Below are positions 7,598-16,057 of a stretch of 24,024 nt of DNA, piece by piece; positions within the stretch are counted from its first letter, which is position 1; the number at the start of each line of letters is the position of its first letter. Source of the DNA: Actinomycetes bacterium (GTDB taxonomy: Bacteria > Actinomycetota > Acidimicrobiia > Acidimicrobiales > RAAP-2); NCBI GenBank assembly GCA_021799915.1, contig JAJYZN010000016.1, forward strand, positions 1 to 24,024, read 5' to 3'. Position numbers and translations under genes: made by a program. The notes beneath the pieces are model-generated. The model made no database searches, was not told where the DNA came from, and saw nothing but the letters and a program-made list of their open reading frames with translations.

Positions 7598-8128
7598 GTG
7601 ACCACCGACAGTCGTCCGGAGGGGCGGGACGATCCCACCCCGGGCCCGGCCACTTCCCGCCCCGCCACCCCGGGGCCCGCCACCCCTGGGCCCAAGGACA
7701 TGGACCGCTGGCTGGGCGACGGCGGCATGCCGGTCATCGGAGCCGTGGGGGGGTCCTTCGACCGCTACGGCGTCGACGGGGAAGACCTGGGCTGGGTCGA
7801 GGGCTCCTTCACCCCTGTGGTCCTGGCCTGCAACCACCACGGAGTCGTCCAGGCCGGCATCCACTCGGTGCTGCTCGACGCCGCCATGAACTTCGCCATC
7901 AACTCTGCGTTGCGGGGTCGGGACCGCACCCGGGCGACCCTCGAGCTCAAGACCGAGACCATGCGCCCGGCGTTGCTCGGCGAGCACTACCGGCTCCGGG
8001 GAGACGTCGTCCGACTGGCTCGACAGGTGGCCTACGCCGAGGCATCGGTGCGTGACGAAGCCGGCCAGCTGGTGAGCCGGGCCACCGGCACGTTCCTACT
8101 CCAGAGGACCGGGTCGTCCGGGGGGTGA
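7598..8128 (+). CDS. Hotdog-fold (PaaI-type) acyl-CoA thioesterase
   Basis: The protein has 176 residues. Residues 1-35 are a low-complexity Pro/Ala/Thr tail with repeated PATPGP units. The rest is a single hotdog domain: VEGSFTPVVLACNHHGVVQAGIHSVLLD resembles the PaaI helix, with HHGVVQAG in place of the common HGG and LLD for the catalytic Asp region; later strands read TLELKTETMRPALLGEHYRL and VAYAEASVRDEAGQLVSRATGTFLL. It should hydrolyse acyl-CoA thioesters, substrate unknown. It is divergent from the thiolase gene with a 129-bp gap and convergent with the dehydrogenase gene, overlapping it by 33 bp. Confidence 0.82.
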   Translation: MTTDSRPEGRDDPTPGPATSRPATPGPATPGPKDMDRWLGDGGMPVIGAVGGSFDRYGVDGEDLGWVEGSFTPVVLACNHHGVVQAGIHSVLLDAAMNFAINSALRGRDRTRATLELKTETMRPALLGEHYRLRGDVVRLARQVAYAEASVRDEAGQLVSRATGTFLLQRTGSSGG

Positions 8129-9106
8129 CGTCGGCGCCCCGGGGGTGACGAAGTCGAACCGCACACCGGTGGCCTCCTCGGAGAGCTGCCAGAGCCGGGT
8201 GGCGGCCTCGGGGTCGTGTGATCGCCGGTTGGAACGGACTTTCTTGGGCGGACCGAACATCTCACCGGGTCCTCTCGGGCCGAAGTAGTCGCCCCCCGCG
8301 ACGCCGGGAGCGGTCGCGGCGTACAGGGACGGCAGCGCACCGGTCGCCGGCGACTGCCCGAGGGCCCCGGCGATGCGTCCGACCACGGTCCGCCGCCCCG
8401 CACCTTCGAGGAGCGGGCCGTTCGCCACCAGGTCGGTACGGGCCCACCCGGGATGGGCGGCCACGGCGATCGCCGTCACCGCGCTCGGGGTTCTCGCCGG
8501 TGCTCCCGTCACCGCCGGCGGTGACGGTGCCCCCGCTGCCCGAAAGCGCCGCTCGAGCTCGTAGGTGAAGAGGAGGTTGGCCAGCTTCGTGTCCCCGTAG
8601 GTCAGCCACGGGTTCGAGCGCCCGGGGCTCCCGAGACGGTCCAGGCTCCCGAGGCGCCTGGTGCTGCCCAGGCGGTGCATGAGCGAGCTGACGGTGACGA
8701 CCCGGGCCCCCCTGGTGGACAAGAGCAGGTCCAGCAGCCGCCCCGTCAACGCGAACGGCCCCAGGTGGTTGGTGGCGGTCTGGAGCTCGAAGCCGTCCTC
8801 GGTGACGCGGGGAGGGGTGCCCATGACCCCGGCGTTGTGGACCAGGATGTCCAGCCGGGAGTGGCCGGCGACGAGGCGGTCGGCGGCCTCGTGCACCGAC
8901 CCGAGGCTGGACAGGTCCAGGTCCAGCAGCTCGAGCGACGTGTCCCGGTCCACGGCCATGATCTGGTCCACGGCCCGCTCGGCCCGCAGCCGGTTCCGGC
9001 AGCCCAGCACCACGTGGGCGCCGTGGGCGGCCAGCTCCAGTGCGGTGTGCAGTCCGATCCCGCTGTTGGCACCGGTGACGACGGCCGTCTTCCCGGTGAG
9101 GTCCAC
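8096..9106 (-). CDS. Short-chain dehydrogenase/reductase (retinol dehydrogenase-like)
   Basis: The protein has 336 residues with a Rossmann fold. TGANSGIG is the NAD(P)-binding glycine motif and CRN at the end of beta2 suggests NADP(H). DLDLSSL and HNAGVMG are the next SDR motifs, and the active site shows VVTVSS (Ser) and TYGDTKLAN (Tyr-x-x-x-Lys). The C-terminus contains the AHPGWARTDL motif of classical SDRs. The pattern is closest to the retinol dehydrogenase/WW-oxidoreductase-like group; the substrate is unknown. Insertions near residues 150-165 and 195-215 are low-complexity. The start is uncertain: GTG 9106 directly precedes DLTGKTAVVTGANSG. It overlaps the convergent thioesterase gene by 33 bp. 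Confidence 0.9.
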   Translation of the reverse strand: MDLTGKTAVVTGANSGIGLHTALELAAHGAHVVLGCRNRLRAERAVDQIMAVDRDTSLELLDLDLSSLGSVHEAADRLVAGHSRLDILVHNAGVMGTPPRVTEDGFELQTATNHLGPFALTGRLLDLLLSTRGARVVTVSSLMHRLGSTRRLGSLDRLGSPGRSNPWLTYGDTKLANLLFTYELERRFRAAGAPSPPAVTGAPARTPSAVTAIAVAAHPGWARTDLVANGPLLEGAGRRTVVGRIAGALGQSPATGALPSLYAATAPGVAGGDYFGPRGPGEMFGPPKKVRSNRRSHDPEAATRLWQLSEEATGVRFDFVTPGAPTSPPGRPGPLE

Positions 9107-9162
9107 GATGTCGTCGGTGCCCCACCGAGACCGGCGTGTCGGCAATGGCCCGCCCACCGTCC

Positions 9163-10128
9163 TCAGGAGCCGATGTGGTGGGCCGGGATGGTCCCGAGCT
9201 TGCCGGCGTGGAAGTCCTCGAAGGCCTGAGCCAGCTCGTCTTTGGTGTTCATCACGAAGGGCCCGTAGGCGGCCACCGGCTCGCGGATCGGTCGTCCTCC
9301 CAGCACCAGCAGCTCCAAAGACGGGGACCTGGACTCCTGGGAACGGTCCGCCGCCACCACGATGGCGTCGCCGGGTCCCAAGACGGCGAGCTGGCCCGAG
9401 CTCACCGGCCGGTCCTCGGGCCCGACCGTCCCGGCCCCGGCCAGCGCGTAGACCAGGGCGTTGAACTCCGGCGGCCACGGCATGACCAGCCGGGCTCCGG
9501 GGCTCACGGTGACGTGGAGCATGGTGATGGGGGTGTGCGTGAGCCCCGGGCCCTGGTGTCCGTCGACCGAACCGGCGATCACCCGGACCAGGGCGCCTCC
9601 GTCGGGAGACGACAGGAGGGCGGCCGCCGTGGGCTCGATGTCCTGGTACCGAGGGCTCACCCACTTGTCCGCCGCCGGGAGGTTCACCCAGAGTTGGATC
9701 CCGTGGAACAACCCGCCGCTGGCCACCAGGGAGTCGGGGGGACGCTCGATGTGCAGGATGCCCGCCCCGGCGGTCATCCACTGCGTGCCGCCGTTCGTGA
9801 TGAGCCCGCCGCCGCCGATCGAGTCCTGGTGCTGGAACGTGCCGTCGATCATGTACGTGACGGTCTCGAAGCCCCGGTGCGGATGCCACGGCGTGCCCTT
9901 GGGCTCGCCCGGGGCGTACTCGACCTCTCCCATCTGGTCCATGTGGACGAAGGGATCCAGCTCGGCGACGGGGACACCGGCGAAGGCCCGCCGTACCGGG
10001 AACCCCTCTCCTTCGAGCCCGCGTGGCGCCGTGGTGAGCCGCGTCACCGGTCGCACGACCGTGGTCCCGGGGTCCGGGACACTGATGGCGGGTAGGACCG
10101 CCGGGTTCTCAACCGTCACTGCCGGCAT
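9163..10128 (-). CDS. Pirin family protein (bicupin)
   Basis: The protein has 321 residues. The N-terminal cupin has DPFVHMDQMGEVEY, HPHRGFETVTYMIDGTFQHQDS and GGTQWMTAGAGILHIE, including the His-His-His-Glu metal ligands of pirins (around HPHRG, HQDS and E after GILH). The C-terminal cupin contains LVMPWPPEFNALVYALAGAG, and the protein ends YGPFVMNTKDELAQAFEDF, typical of bacterial pirins. Some bacterial pirins oxidise quercetin and others modulate metabolic enzymes; the role here is unknown. The ATG at 10128 is supported by GGAGG 7 nt upstream; a longer frame from 10197 lacks this. It is followed on the same strand by the SDR gene after 56 bp. Confidence 0.93.
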   Translation of the reverse strand: MPAVTVENPAVLPAISVPDPGTTVVRPVTRLTTAPRGLEGEGFPVRRAFAGVPVAELDPFVHMDQMGEVEYAPGEPKGTPWHPHRGFETVTYMIDGTFQHQDSIGGGGLITNGGTQWMTAGAGILHIERPPDSLVASGGLFHGIQLWVNLPAADKWVSPRYQDIEPTAAALLSSPDGGALVRVIAGSVDGHQGPGLTHTPITMLHVTVSPGARLVMPWPPEFNALVYALAGAGTVGPEDRPVSSGQLAVLGPGDAIVVAADRSQESRSPSLELLVLGGRPIREPVAAYGPFVMNTKDELAQAFEDFHAGKLGTIPAHHIGS

Positions 10129-10259
10129 GACCCACCTCCGGTTCGACGGACGTTCGCCAGGGCACACACCATGGGTCGCCCGCCACTCTTCACTCATTTC
10201 CGACGATCACAACACCGGCCACCGTCGTGAGATTCCGCACCCGGTCGTGTCCCCGGCGC

Positions 10260-10940
10260 TCAGGGCGACCCGGCGGCGAGGAACTGCTCGGTGTCCACGG
10301 TGATGAACAGCCCCTCGGCCTGTGCCAGCAACCGGTCGGCGTCTCGCATCTCGGCCACGATGGTCATCTTGCGACCCTCGCGACCCGCCAGCCGGGCCCG
10401 GACCTCGAGCGGCACGCCGAGCGGCGTGGGGGCCCGGTACGTGACCGTCAGCCGACCGGTGAACCCAGGTGAGCCCACGATCGAGAGCACCAGACCCATG
10501 GTCTCGTCGATGAGGGCGGCCACGACGCCGCCGTGCGCCCGACCGGGAGCGCCCTCGAATGCCGCGCCCAGGGTGACCTGGCACACCGCCTCGTCGTTCT
10601 CGCGCCACAGCCGGGCGGCGATGCCCATGGGATTGGCCCGCCCCGACACCACACAGTCGGGGAACACGTCGCCTGGTTCCTTCGACGGGCCCTCGTCGAC
10701 TTGGCCGCCGAAGAAGGTCGGGGCGGTGTGGAGGAACGCGTGCGGACGGTCGGGCGCTCGTTCGAGCTCCGGCAGGACACCCTCGACCGCATCGGTGATC
10801 CGGTCCAAGAGCGCGTCGTCGGGCTGGTGGGAGACGAGGGCGTTCCCCAGGCGACGCAACGCTGTGGCCAGAGCCAGCCTCGCCGGTGACGTGCCAGCGG
10901 GTCCGGCGGCGCCAACGGGTTCGGCGGTGGCGGTGCTCAT
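10260..10940 (-). CDS. Hotdog-fold thioesterase (PaaI/YiiD-like)
   Basis: The protein has 226 residues: an Ala-rich N-terminus, a helical segment (about 25-60), then a hotdog domain. GAAFEGAPGRAHGGVVAALIDETMG carries the classic HGG motif followed by the conserved acidic pair of the PaaI family. Later strands read GRLTVTYRAPTPLGVPLEVRARL and EGRKMTIVAEMRDADRLLAQAEGLFI. The extra domain of about 90 residues before the hotdog (TFFGGQVDEGPSKEPGD) is common in actinobacterial homologues. It should hydrolyse acyl-CoA; the natural substrate is unknown. It is transcribed away from the FKBP gene, with a 96-bp gap. Confidence 0.85.
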   Translation of the reverse strand: MSTATAEPVGAAGPAGTSPARLALATALRRLGNALVSHQPDDALLDRITDAVEGVLPELERAPDRPHAFLHTAPTFFGGQVDEGPSKEPGDVFPDCVVSGRANPMGIAARLWRENDEAVCQVTLGAAFEGAPGRAHGGVVAALIDETMGLVLSIVGSPGFTGRLTVTYRAPTPLGVPLEVRARLAGREGRKMTIVAEMRDADRLLAQAEGLFITVDTEQFLAAGSP

Positions 10941-11024
10941 GGTGCCCTCCTCGGACCGGCACCGTAGCAGCCGGTGCCGATCGGTGGCCCGGCGGCGATG
11001 CGTCCGCTCGGAGCGGCAATGCTC

Positions 11025-11030
11025 TATCCT
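11025..11030 (+). promoter_or_regulatory. Putative -10 box (TATCCT) of the FKBP gene
   Basis: TATCCT ends 6 nt before the GTG at 11037, which decides that start: a longer frame from 10974 would place this promoter inside the coding region and bury the signal peptide. Confidence 0.4.
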
Positions 11031-11036
11031 TCCCCC

Positions 11037-11570
11037 GTGCGCACCGCTCGTCCCGTCCCCGTATTGGCCCTCTTGAGCCTGGCCGTGGTCGCCGTGGTGG
11101 CGGCGGCCTGTGGTGGCAGCTCGACCTCGTCATCGGGCTCGACCACGGTGCCGTCGGGCACGTCGAAGTCCGGGCTCCCGGCGGTGGCCCACGCCACGAA
11201 CACGAACATGGAGCCCGTGGTGAGCCCCGGGGGTTCGCCGGCGCCCACCAAGCTCCTGACCAAGGACCTGGTCGTGGGCACGGGTACGGTCGCCACCTCG
11301 TCGAGCACCGTCCAGGTGAAGTACGTGGGAGCGGCGTACACAAGCGGGCAGGACTTCACATCGAGCACGTGGACGCAGGGGAAGGCCACGTCGTTCTCCC
11401 TCCACACAGTGGTGCCCGGCTTCGCCGAGGGGATCGTCGGCATGAAGGTCGGGGGGCGGCGCGAGATCGTCATCCCGCCGGCGCTCGGGTACGGATCGTC
11501 GGGTTCGGGGTCGGTGATAAAGCCGAACGAGACGCTCGTCTTCGTGGTGGATCTCGAGGGCGTTTCCTGA
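11037..11570 (+). CDS. FKBP-type peptidyl-prolyl cis-trans isomerase, predicted lipoprotein
   Basis: The protein has 177 residues from GTG 11037. It begins with a lipoprotein signal peptide: basic MRTARP, a hydrophobic core, and VVAAACGG as lipobox with Cys near residue 25, followed by a Ser/Thr/Gly-rich linker. Residues about 75-176 are an FKBP domain: VQVKYVGAAYTSGQDFTSS, SFSLHTVVPGFAEGIVGMKVGGRREIVIPPALGYG and ETLVFVVDLEGV, with the conserved aromatic and Tyr residues of the active pocket (Phe in the GQDFTSS strand, PGFAEGI, ALGYG). It should catalyse proline isomerisation during folding of exported proteins outside the membrane. Convergent with the permease gene, 22 bp away. Confidence 0.92.
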   Translation: MRTARPVPVLALLSLAVVAVVAAACGGSSTSSSGSTTVPSGTSKSGLPAVAHATNTNMEPVVSPGGSPAPTKLLTKDLVVGTGTVATSSSTVQVKYVGAAYTSGQDFTSSTWTQGKATSFSLHTVVPGFAEGIVGMKVGGRREIVIPPALGYGSSGSGSVIKPNETLVFVVDLEGVS

Positions 11571-11592
11571 TCCTGCTGGGCGTGCCGAGCGC

Positions 11593-13107
11593 TCAGCGAT
11601 CGCCGAGAGCCGCGTCACCGGTGCCGGCGTTGGCACCCACGCCGGTAGGCACGGCGTCCCCGACCGAGGCGTCCCCGCCGGCGAAGACGTAGGGTTCGGC
11701 GGTCCTGCGGCGGGTCCACCAGGCGAAGGCCAGCCCGAGACCCAACAGTGCGGCGACGGCCTGGTCGATACCGTGGCCGAGCGCTTTGGGGCCGGCCACG
11801 AAGAAGGCCACGAGCAGGGTCCCCATGATGGCGCTCGACACGAGTGAGCCGATGAACAGGATCCGGTGGGAGTGGGGTTGGAGGTGCACGTCGGGTAACC
11901 GTCGGTGCCCGAATCCGAGGAAGACCACGGCGGTGATCGAGTCCAGGAAGAACTCGGCGAGGAGGAAGAACCCGGCCGCCGAGAGGACGACGGAGAAGAA
12001 CGACTCCAGGGACGACACGAACAGCTCCATGAAGACGACCGCGGCCGCCGCTCCGAGGCTGGCGACGATGGCCACGTGGGGAACCCGGTGGCGGTTGAGC
12101 CGGGCGAACCCGGACGGCAGGAGGTTCTCCCTCCCCATGGAGTACAGGGCCCTGGTGAGGATGAAGCTGGTGAGCCAGAGGCCCCCGGCCGTCGACAGGA
12201 GGACGGGGACGAGCATGAGCCACGGCGCGCCGGGCACGAGGCGGTGGGCCCACACCGCCAGTGGGTCCACGGAGCCGGCGAGAGCGGTGAGCGGCGTCTC
12301 GCCCAGCATGAGGGGGTAGAGGACGGCGTAGAACACCAGGGCACCCACCGCCCCGACGATCCCGCCGATCCCGGGCTGGGTACGGGGCCGGACCGACTCT
12401 TCGGCGGCGTAGCTGTCGATCTCCCAACCGTCGAGGATGGTCGCCGCCACCACGGCCACGATCAGGATGCCGCCGATCGGGGGTGGGCCGAAGTGGATGG
12501 GCTGGGCCAGTCGTGACCACCGGAGAGCGCCCACGATGCCGAGGGTCGTCACCGCCACGACCTCCACGGCGAAGAAGACCTGGGTGATGCGGGCCGTGGG
12601 TCGCCCACCGAGCAGGAGGGGGATGGCGGCGAACCCGATCCAGAAGAGGGCCACCCCGAGCACCGCACCAGCCGGCGCACGGTAGTGCGGGAACAGGAGT
12701 GCCAGGGTGTAGGAGCCGGCGGGAATGGCGATGGGCGGAATGGAGAAGAAGTAGGCCAGGAGCAGTATCCAGGCCTGGTAGCGCGAGACGCCCCGCCCGA
12801 TGACCCGCGCCGACCAGTGGTAGGAGGCCCCGGCCTGGGGGAAGTGGCGGTTGAGCAGCCGGAAGACGAAGCTCAAGATGACAAAGGGAACGGCCAGGAT
12901 GGCGATGGCCGGCAACGTCCACCAGCCGGCTTGCGCAGCCATGACCCCGCCGGTGGCCGCCACCGAGAACATCGGGCCGACGCTGGACACCGAAAGCGGC
13001 ACCAGGTCGCGGAGGCGGAACGACTGGGCCAACCGTCGCCGGTGGATCGGCTCGTCCCTGACGGCTCGCTCGTCCCCGACGGCTACCGGCTGATCGTCGC
13101 TTCTCAT
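11593..13107 (-). CDS. APC-family amino acid/amine permease
   Basis: The protein has 504 residues with about 12 hydrophobic segments. SVSSVGPMFSVAATGGVMAA is the unwound TM1 region of APC transporters, and FPQAGASYHWSARVIGRGVSRYQAW matches the conserved G-A-S-Y motif after TM2. DGWEIDSYAAEE in TM6 is the A-F-x-G-F-E counterpart (here DGWEIDSYAAEE, suggesting amino-acid substrates), and TRALYSMGRENLLP is the consensus after TM8. The C-terminal tail (about 475-504) is hydrophilic and Gly/Ala-rich. It should import an amino acid or amine by proton or sodium coupling; the substrate is unknown. A short AT-rich stretch (about 13130-13160) between it and the divergent oxidase gene may hold both promoters. 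Confidence 0.92.
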   Translation of the reverse strand: MRSDDQPVAVGDERAVRDEPIHRRRLAQSFRLRDLVPLSVSSVGPMFSVAATGGVMAAQAGWWTLPAIAILAVPFVILSFVFRLLNRHFPQAGASYHWSARVIGRGVSRYQAWILLLAYFFSIPPIAIPAGSYTLALLFPHYRAPAGAVLGVALFWIGFAAIPLLLGGRPTARITQVFFAVEVVAVTTLGIVGALRWSRLAQPIHFGPPPIGGILIVAVVAATILDGWEIDSYAAEESVRPRTQPGIGGIVGAVGALVFYAVLYPLMLGETPLTALAGSVDPLAVWAHRLVPGAPWLMLVPVLLSTAGGLWLTSFILTRALYSMGRENLLPSGFARLNRHRVPHVAIVASLGAAAAVVFMELFVSSLESFFSVVLSAAGFFLLAEFFLDSITAVVFLGFGHRRLPDVHLQPHSHRILFIGSLVSSAIMGTLLVAFFVAGPKALGHGIDQAVAALLGLGLAFAWWTRRRTAEPYVFAGGDASVGDAVPTGVGANAGTGDAALGDR

Positions 13108-13215
13108 CGCCCGACGATTGCCTGCCGGCTTTCCACTATTGCAAATCTATCGCATTTGGGCCTTGTGGGATCTCGGCCCAAGGGCCACCGGCGGGGTGGT
13201 CCCCGGGCCCGGCGG

Positions 13216-13221
13216 TACCCT
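13216..13221 (+). promoter_or_regulatory. Putative -10 box (TACCCT) of the FAD oxidase gene
   Basis: TACCCT ends 5 nt before the ATG at 13227, another apparently leaderless arrangement. It favours ATG 13227 over the in-frame TTG at 13221. Confidence 0.35.
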
Positions 13222-13226
13222 TGGCC

Positions 13227-14615
13227 ATGAGCGGGGTGACGGCGACCCAGTCCACCCCATCCTTCCTGCGGCTCCTGGCCCGGGTGGTGGGTGAACGCCA
13301 CGTGATCACCGATCCCGACGTCACGGCGTCGTCGGCCATCGACTGGACCGGCCGATTCCGGGGACGCACCCCGGCTGTGGTCCGCCCCGGTGACGTCGGC
13401 GAGACCGCCGCGGTCGTCGCCTGCTGCGCCGAGCACGGCGTCGCCCTGGTCACCCAAGGGGGGAACACCGGGCTGGTGGGTGGCGGGGTCCCTCTCTACG
13501 GCGAGATCGTCCTCAGCACGACCCGGCTTGGGGCCATCGTCGACGCCGACGTGTCGGCTGGGCAGCTCACGGCCGGCGCCGGAAGCACCATCGGGGCGGT
13601 CCGGTCGACCGCGGCGGACATGGGCTGGTCCTACGGAGTGGACCTGGCCAGCCGGGATAGCGCCACCGTCGGCGGTACGGTGGCGACCAACGCCGGTGGA
13701 CTGCACGTCCTCAGGCACGGCGACACCCGGTCCCAGGTGGTCGGCGTGGAGGCCGTGACGGGGACCGGGACCGTCGTGTCACACCTGGGCGGGCTACTGA
13801 AGGACAACACCGGCTACTCACTGGCGTCGCTCCTCTGCGGGAGCGAAGGCACGCTGGCCGTGGTCACCGCCGCCCGCTTGCGCCTGGTCCCGGTCGCAAG
13901 CGCCCGCGTCACCGCCCTCATCGCCTTCGACGCCGTCGCTCCGGCCGTTGCCGCCACCTCCACCCTGCGACGAGTGCTCCCCTCCCTCGACGCCGCCGAG
14001 CTGATCGTGGGCCGGAGCCTCGACCTGGTGTGCTCGGTGAGCGGCCGGCCGGCGCCGTTCGGGGATCGCCGCGGTGCCTACCTGCTGGTCGAGGCGGCCG
14101 GGGCAGACGACCCGACCGACCCACTGAGTGACGCGGTGGCGTCGCTGGAGGGCGTGGTCGAAGCAGCGGTCGCCGTCGACCCGCTCCGGCGGTCCGAGCT
14201 GTGGGCGTACCGCGAGGACCTTCCGGCGGCGGTGAACTCACTGGGCGCCCCCCACAAGCTCGACGTCACCCTGCCCCCCGGCGCCCTGGCCGGCTTCGTC
14301 GAGGAAGCCTCGGCCATCGTGGCCAGTGCGAGCACCGGCGCGGAGACCTGGTTGTGGGGGCACGTGGGCGACGGGAACATCCACGTGAACATCACCAACG
14401 TCGATCCCGACGACGACCGACCGGACGACGCCGTGCTCCGGGCCGTGGCCGATCTCGGCGGGAGCATCAGCGCCGAGCACGGCATCGGGACGGCGAAGCG
14501 ACGGTGGCTGCACCTGAACCGCACCGAGGAGGAGCTGGCGGTGTTCCGGGCGATCAAGCGGGCACTGGACCCGGCGGGGATTCTGAACCCGCACGTGCTC
14601 TTTCCCGAGGTCTGA
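13227..14615 (+). CDS. FAD-binding oxidase, GlcD/D-lactate dehydrogenase family
   Basis: The protein has 462 residues. The N-terminal PCMH-type FAD domain (about 45-220) shows TPAVVRPGDVGETAAVV, VTQGGNTGLVGGGVPLYGE (pyrophosphate loop) and GGTVATNAGGLHVLRHGDTR. The C-terminal domain has LPAAVNSLGAPHKLDVTLP, LWGHVGDGNIHVN with the catalytic His and metal-binding residues, and SAEHGIGTAKRRWL, ending LDPAGILNPHVLFP. This is the layout of GlcD-type flavoenzymes (D-lactate, glycolate or D-2-hydroxyglutarate dehydrogenases). No GlcE/GlcF partners are nearby, so it probably acts as a single-subunit D-2-hydroxyacid dehydrogenase; the substrate is unknown. Confidence 0.93.
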   Translation: MSGVTATQSTPSFLRLLARVVGERHVITDPDVTASSAIDWTGRFRGRTPAVVRPGDVGETAAVVACCAEHGVALVTQGGNTGLVGGGVPLYGEIVLSTTRLGAIVDADVSAGQLTAGAGSTIGAVRSTAADMGWSYGVDLASRDSATVGGTVATNAGGLHVLRHGDTRSQVVGVEAVTGTGTVVSHLGGLLKDNTGYSLASLLCGSEGTLAVVTAARLRLVPVASARVTALIAFDAVAPAVAATSTLRRVLPSLDAAELIVGRSLDLVCSVSGRPAPFGDRRGAYLLVEAAGADDPTDPLSDAVASLEGVVEAAVAVDPLRRSELWAYREDLPAAVNSLGAPHKLDVTLPPGALAGFVEEASAIVASASTGAETWLWGHVGDGNIHVNITNVDPDDDRPDDAVLRAVADLGGSISAEHGIGTAKRRWLHLNRTEEELAVFRAIKRALDPAGILNPHVLFPEV

Positions 14616-14647
14616 GCGCCGAGGCTGACGATCGGCGGCTCCTCACC

Positions 14648-14676
14648 CCGCCGGGAATGCCCCGGTCCCGGCGGGA
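14648..14676. terminator. Strong GC hairpin between two convergent genes
   Basis: CCCGCCGGGA (14648-14657) pairs perfectly over 10 bp with TCCCGGCGGG (14667-14676) across a 9-nt loop. It lies in the 77-bp gap between the convergent oxidase and exported-protein genes, so it could end transcription from both sides. No U-tract is visible, which is common in high-GC actinobacteria. Confidence 0.6.
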
Positions 14677-14692
14677 CCAGCCCAACGTGGGG

Positions 14693-15538
14693 CTATCGGG
14701 TGCACCTCGCCGAGACCGTGTTCGAGCTGTGTGCCTCGTTGCTGGGCCCCTTGAACACGTGGGATGGTGCGGACACCGCGACCGGCGAACCGAAGTCGGA
14801 GAATGTGACCGCCGAGACGGTCCGTGACCGAGATCGGCTTACCGTTGCGCCTCCGTGCTCAGGCGGCGGAGAATTGACCACCGAGGTCGTGGTCTCGCGG
14901 AGGATACGACCGAGCTTGTCGACCCAGACGTCGACGTGCTCTGCGGCACCGTCCGAGCAGATGGGATGCACGTCGAGTGTGATCCGATATCCGGTGGTGG
15001 TCTGGCCCTCGATCGGGCGAGGACTGGATCCGAGGTCGCGCACCTTCTCGCCGGCCGTCAGGTGGCCGAGGGACAGGAGCAACGGGCTGAACGCACTGGA
15101 ACGCTGGCTCGATTCGATCATCTCGTACGGGGTGCCGGCTGTGCCCCCGCGGGAACTCCCGGGCAAGGAAGTCCCGACATAGGTGCGGTTTCCCACGACG
15201 ACCGTCACGACAGACGTGCCGTTCCCGGCGCCGAAGGCCGGACCGGAGCCCACGAAGCGGTACGAGCTTGCAGCGAAGTTCACGACCCCTGTCGCGTGCC
15301 CGACGCTACTCGGGGGTCCACCGGACGACTCGATCCGTATGGCCACGTGGGCCGTGCCGGCTGCCTCGGTCGCACGTACGACCGAAGACAGCCAGGCGTT
15401 CGATGCTCCGCTCGGCGACCCGCTCGGCGACCCGTTCGGTGACCCGAGCGATCCGGCGACGGCGCCTCCCGCGGCACCGAGCAAGACGAGCGCCGTGATC
15501 ACGTAAGGGAAGATCCGACGCACGCCCAAGTCTCGCAC
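14693..15538 (-). CDS. Predicted exported protein with LppX/LprG-like features, function unknown
   Basis: The proposed protein has 281 residues from GTG 15538 (GTG 15523 is an alternative); a much longer open frame upstream has no coding character. RRIFPYVITALVLLGAAGG is a signal peptide or N-terminal anchor, but there is no lipobox cysteine. A short Gly/Ser/Pro repeat (GSPNGSPSGSPSG) follows. The mature part looks like a beta-rich single domain: TAHVAIRIESSG, ATGVVNFAASSYRF, VVVGNRTYVGTSLPG, YEMIESS, GYRITLDV and HVDVWVDKLGRILRETTT. That order of strands, ending in a VxVWVDxxGxixR strand, resembles the LppX/LprG/LolA-like lipoproteins of Actinobacteria, which carry lipids. This is a weak fold-level resemblance; no specific function is claimed. 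It borders the accessory region. Confidence 0.65.
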   Translation of the reverse strand: MRDLGVRRIFPYVITALVLLGAAGGAVAGSLGSPNGSPSGSPSGASNAWLSSVVRATEAAGTAHVAIRIESSGGPPSSVGHATGVVNFAASSYRFVGSGPAFGAGNGTSVVTVVVGNRTYVGTSLPGSSRGGTAGTPYEMIESSQRSSAFSPLLLSLGHLTAGEKVRDLGSSPRPIEGQTTTGYRITLDVHPICSDGAAEHVDVWVDKLGRILRETTTSVVNSPPPEHGGATVSRSRSRTVSAVTFSDFGSPVAVSAPSHVFKGPSNEAHSSNTVSARCTR

Positions 15539-15639
15539 CGGACGGGAGGCTCCGCAATCAATTGCATGTATCGGGGCGACACAGGGGGAGAAGGGTCGCG
15601 GAGATCCGGCTGTTCGGAAGTGGGCGGGGTTCCCCGATT

Positions 15640-15696
15640 GCCCCGACGCGGTGCTCGCGAGATGTGCAAGCGCCCCGAACGGCACTTCTGGCGCGC
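15640..15696 (+). repeat. Dispersed element, copy E (left arm degraded)
   Basis: The right arm is well kept: AGCGCC, then GAACGGCACTTC (15677-15688), then GGCGC, forming a hairpin with GCGCC/GGCGC outer and GAA/TTC inner pairing. The left arm (about 15640-15648) is degenerate and sits 33 rather than 34 bp upstream. This copy precedes the decayed Phd-RelE pair. The rest of 15539-15766, upstream of the exported protein gene, shows no gene. Confidence 0.65.
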
Positions 15697-15766
15697 GACC
15701 TGACGCGGGAGAGGGACACCGCGGCGGCACATCTCGGGCGCCCCGGCCGTACCAGACGGTTGAGGG

Positions 15767-16057
15767 ATGCGAACAAATGCGGCCCTGCGAATGATGCTGC
15801 CCCTTGCCGAGAGCAAGGCCTACCTCTCGGAGATCGTGGACCGAGTCGAGCACGAGCATCATCGCGTGGCATCGACGCGCAACGATTGCGCCGCCGCGAT
15901 CACCTTGAGCCTTCAGGCCCTCGAGGCGCCGGCGGACACCCCGAAGGTGCTGTCCATTCCGGCGACGCTGAACGAGATCGACCGGGCACGCCACGACGTC
16001 GCAGGAGCAAGGTCCCCACCGCCGAAGAGCTCCACGCCACGCACCTGGGGCCAGTGA
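15767..16057 (+). pseudogene. Decayed Phd/YefM-family antitoxin
   Basis: The ATG at 15767 opens a frame with a clear antitoxin N-terminus: LPLAESKAYLSEIVDRVEHE, then HHRVASTRN and a segment (LEAPADTPKVLS, NEIDRARHDVA) aligned with the usual L-E-x-x-x-x-x-L-x-D and E-I-x-x-A-R of the family. Conserved positions are changed: TRNGRPAAVLIS, normally present, reads TRNDCAAAITLS. Near 16005-16012 the family ending jumps from this frame to the frame of 15562, where KVPTAEELHATHLG matches the toxin-binding tail. In the present frame the product ends in unlike sequence (TPRTWGQ). It precedes and overlaps a broken RelE-like gene. I read this as a non-functional remnant. Confidence 0.7.
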
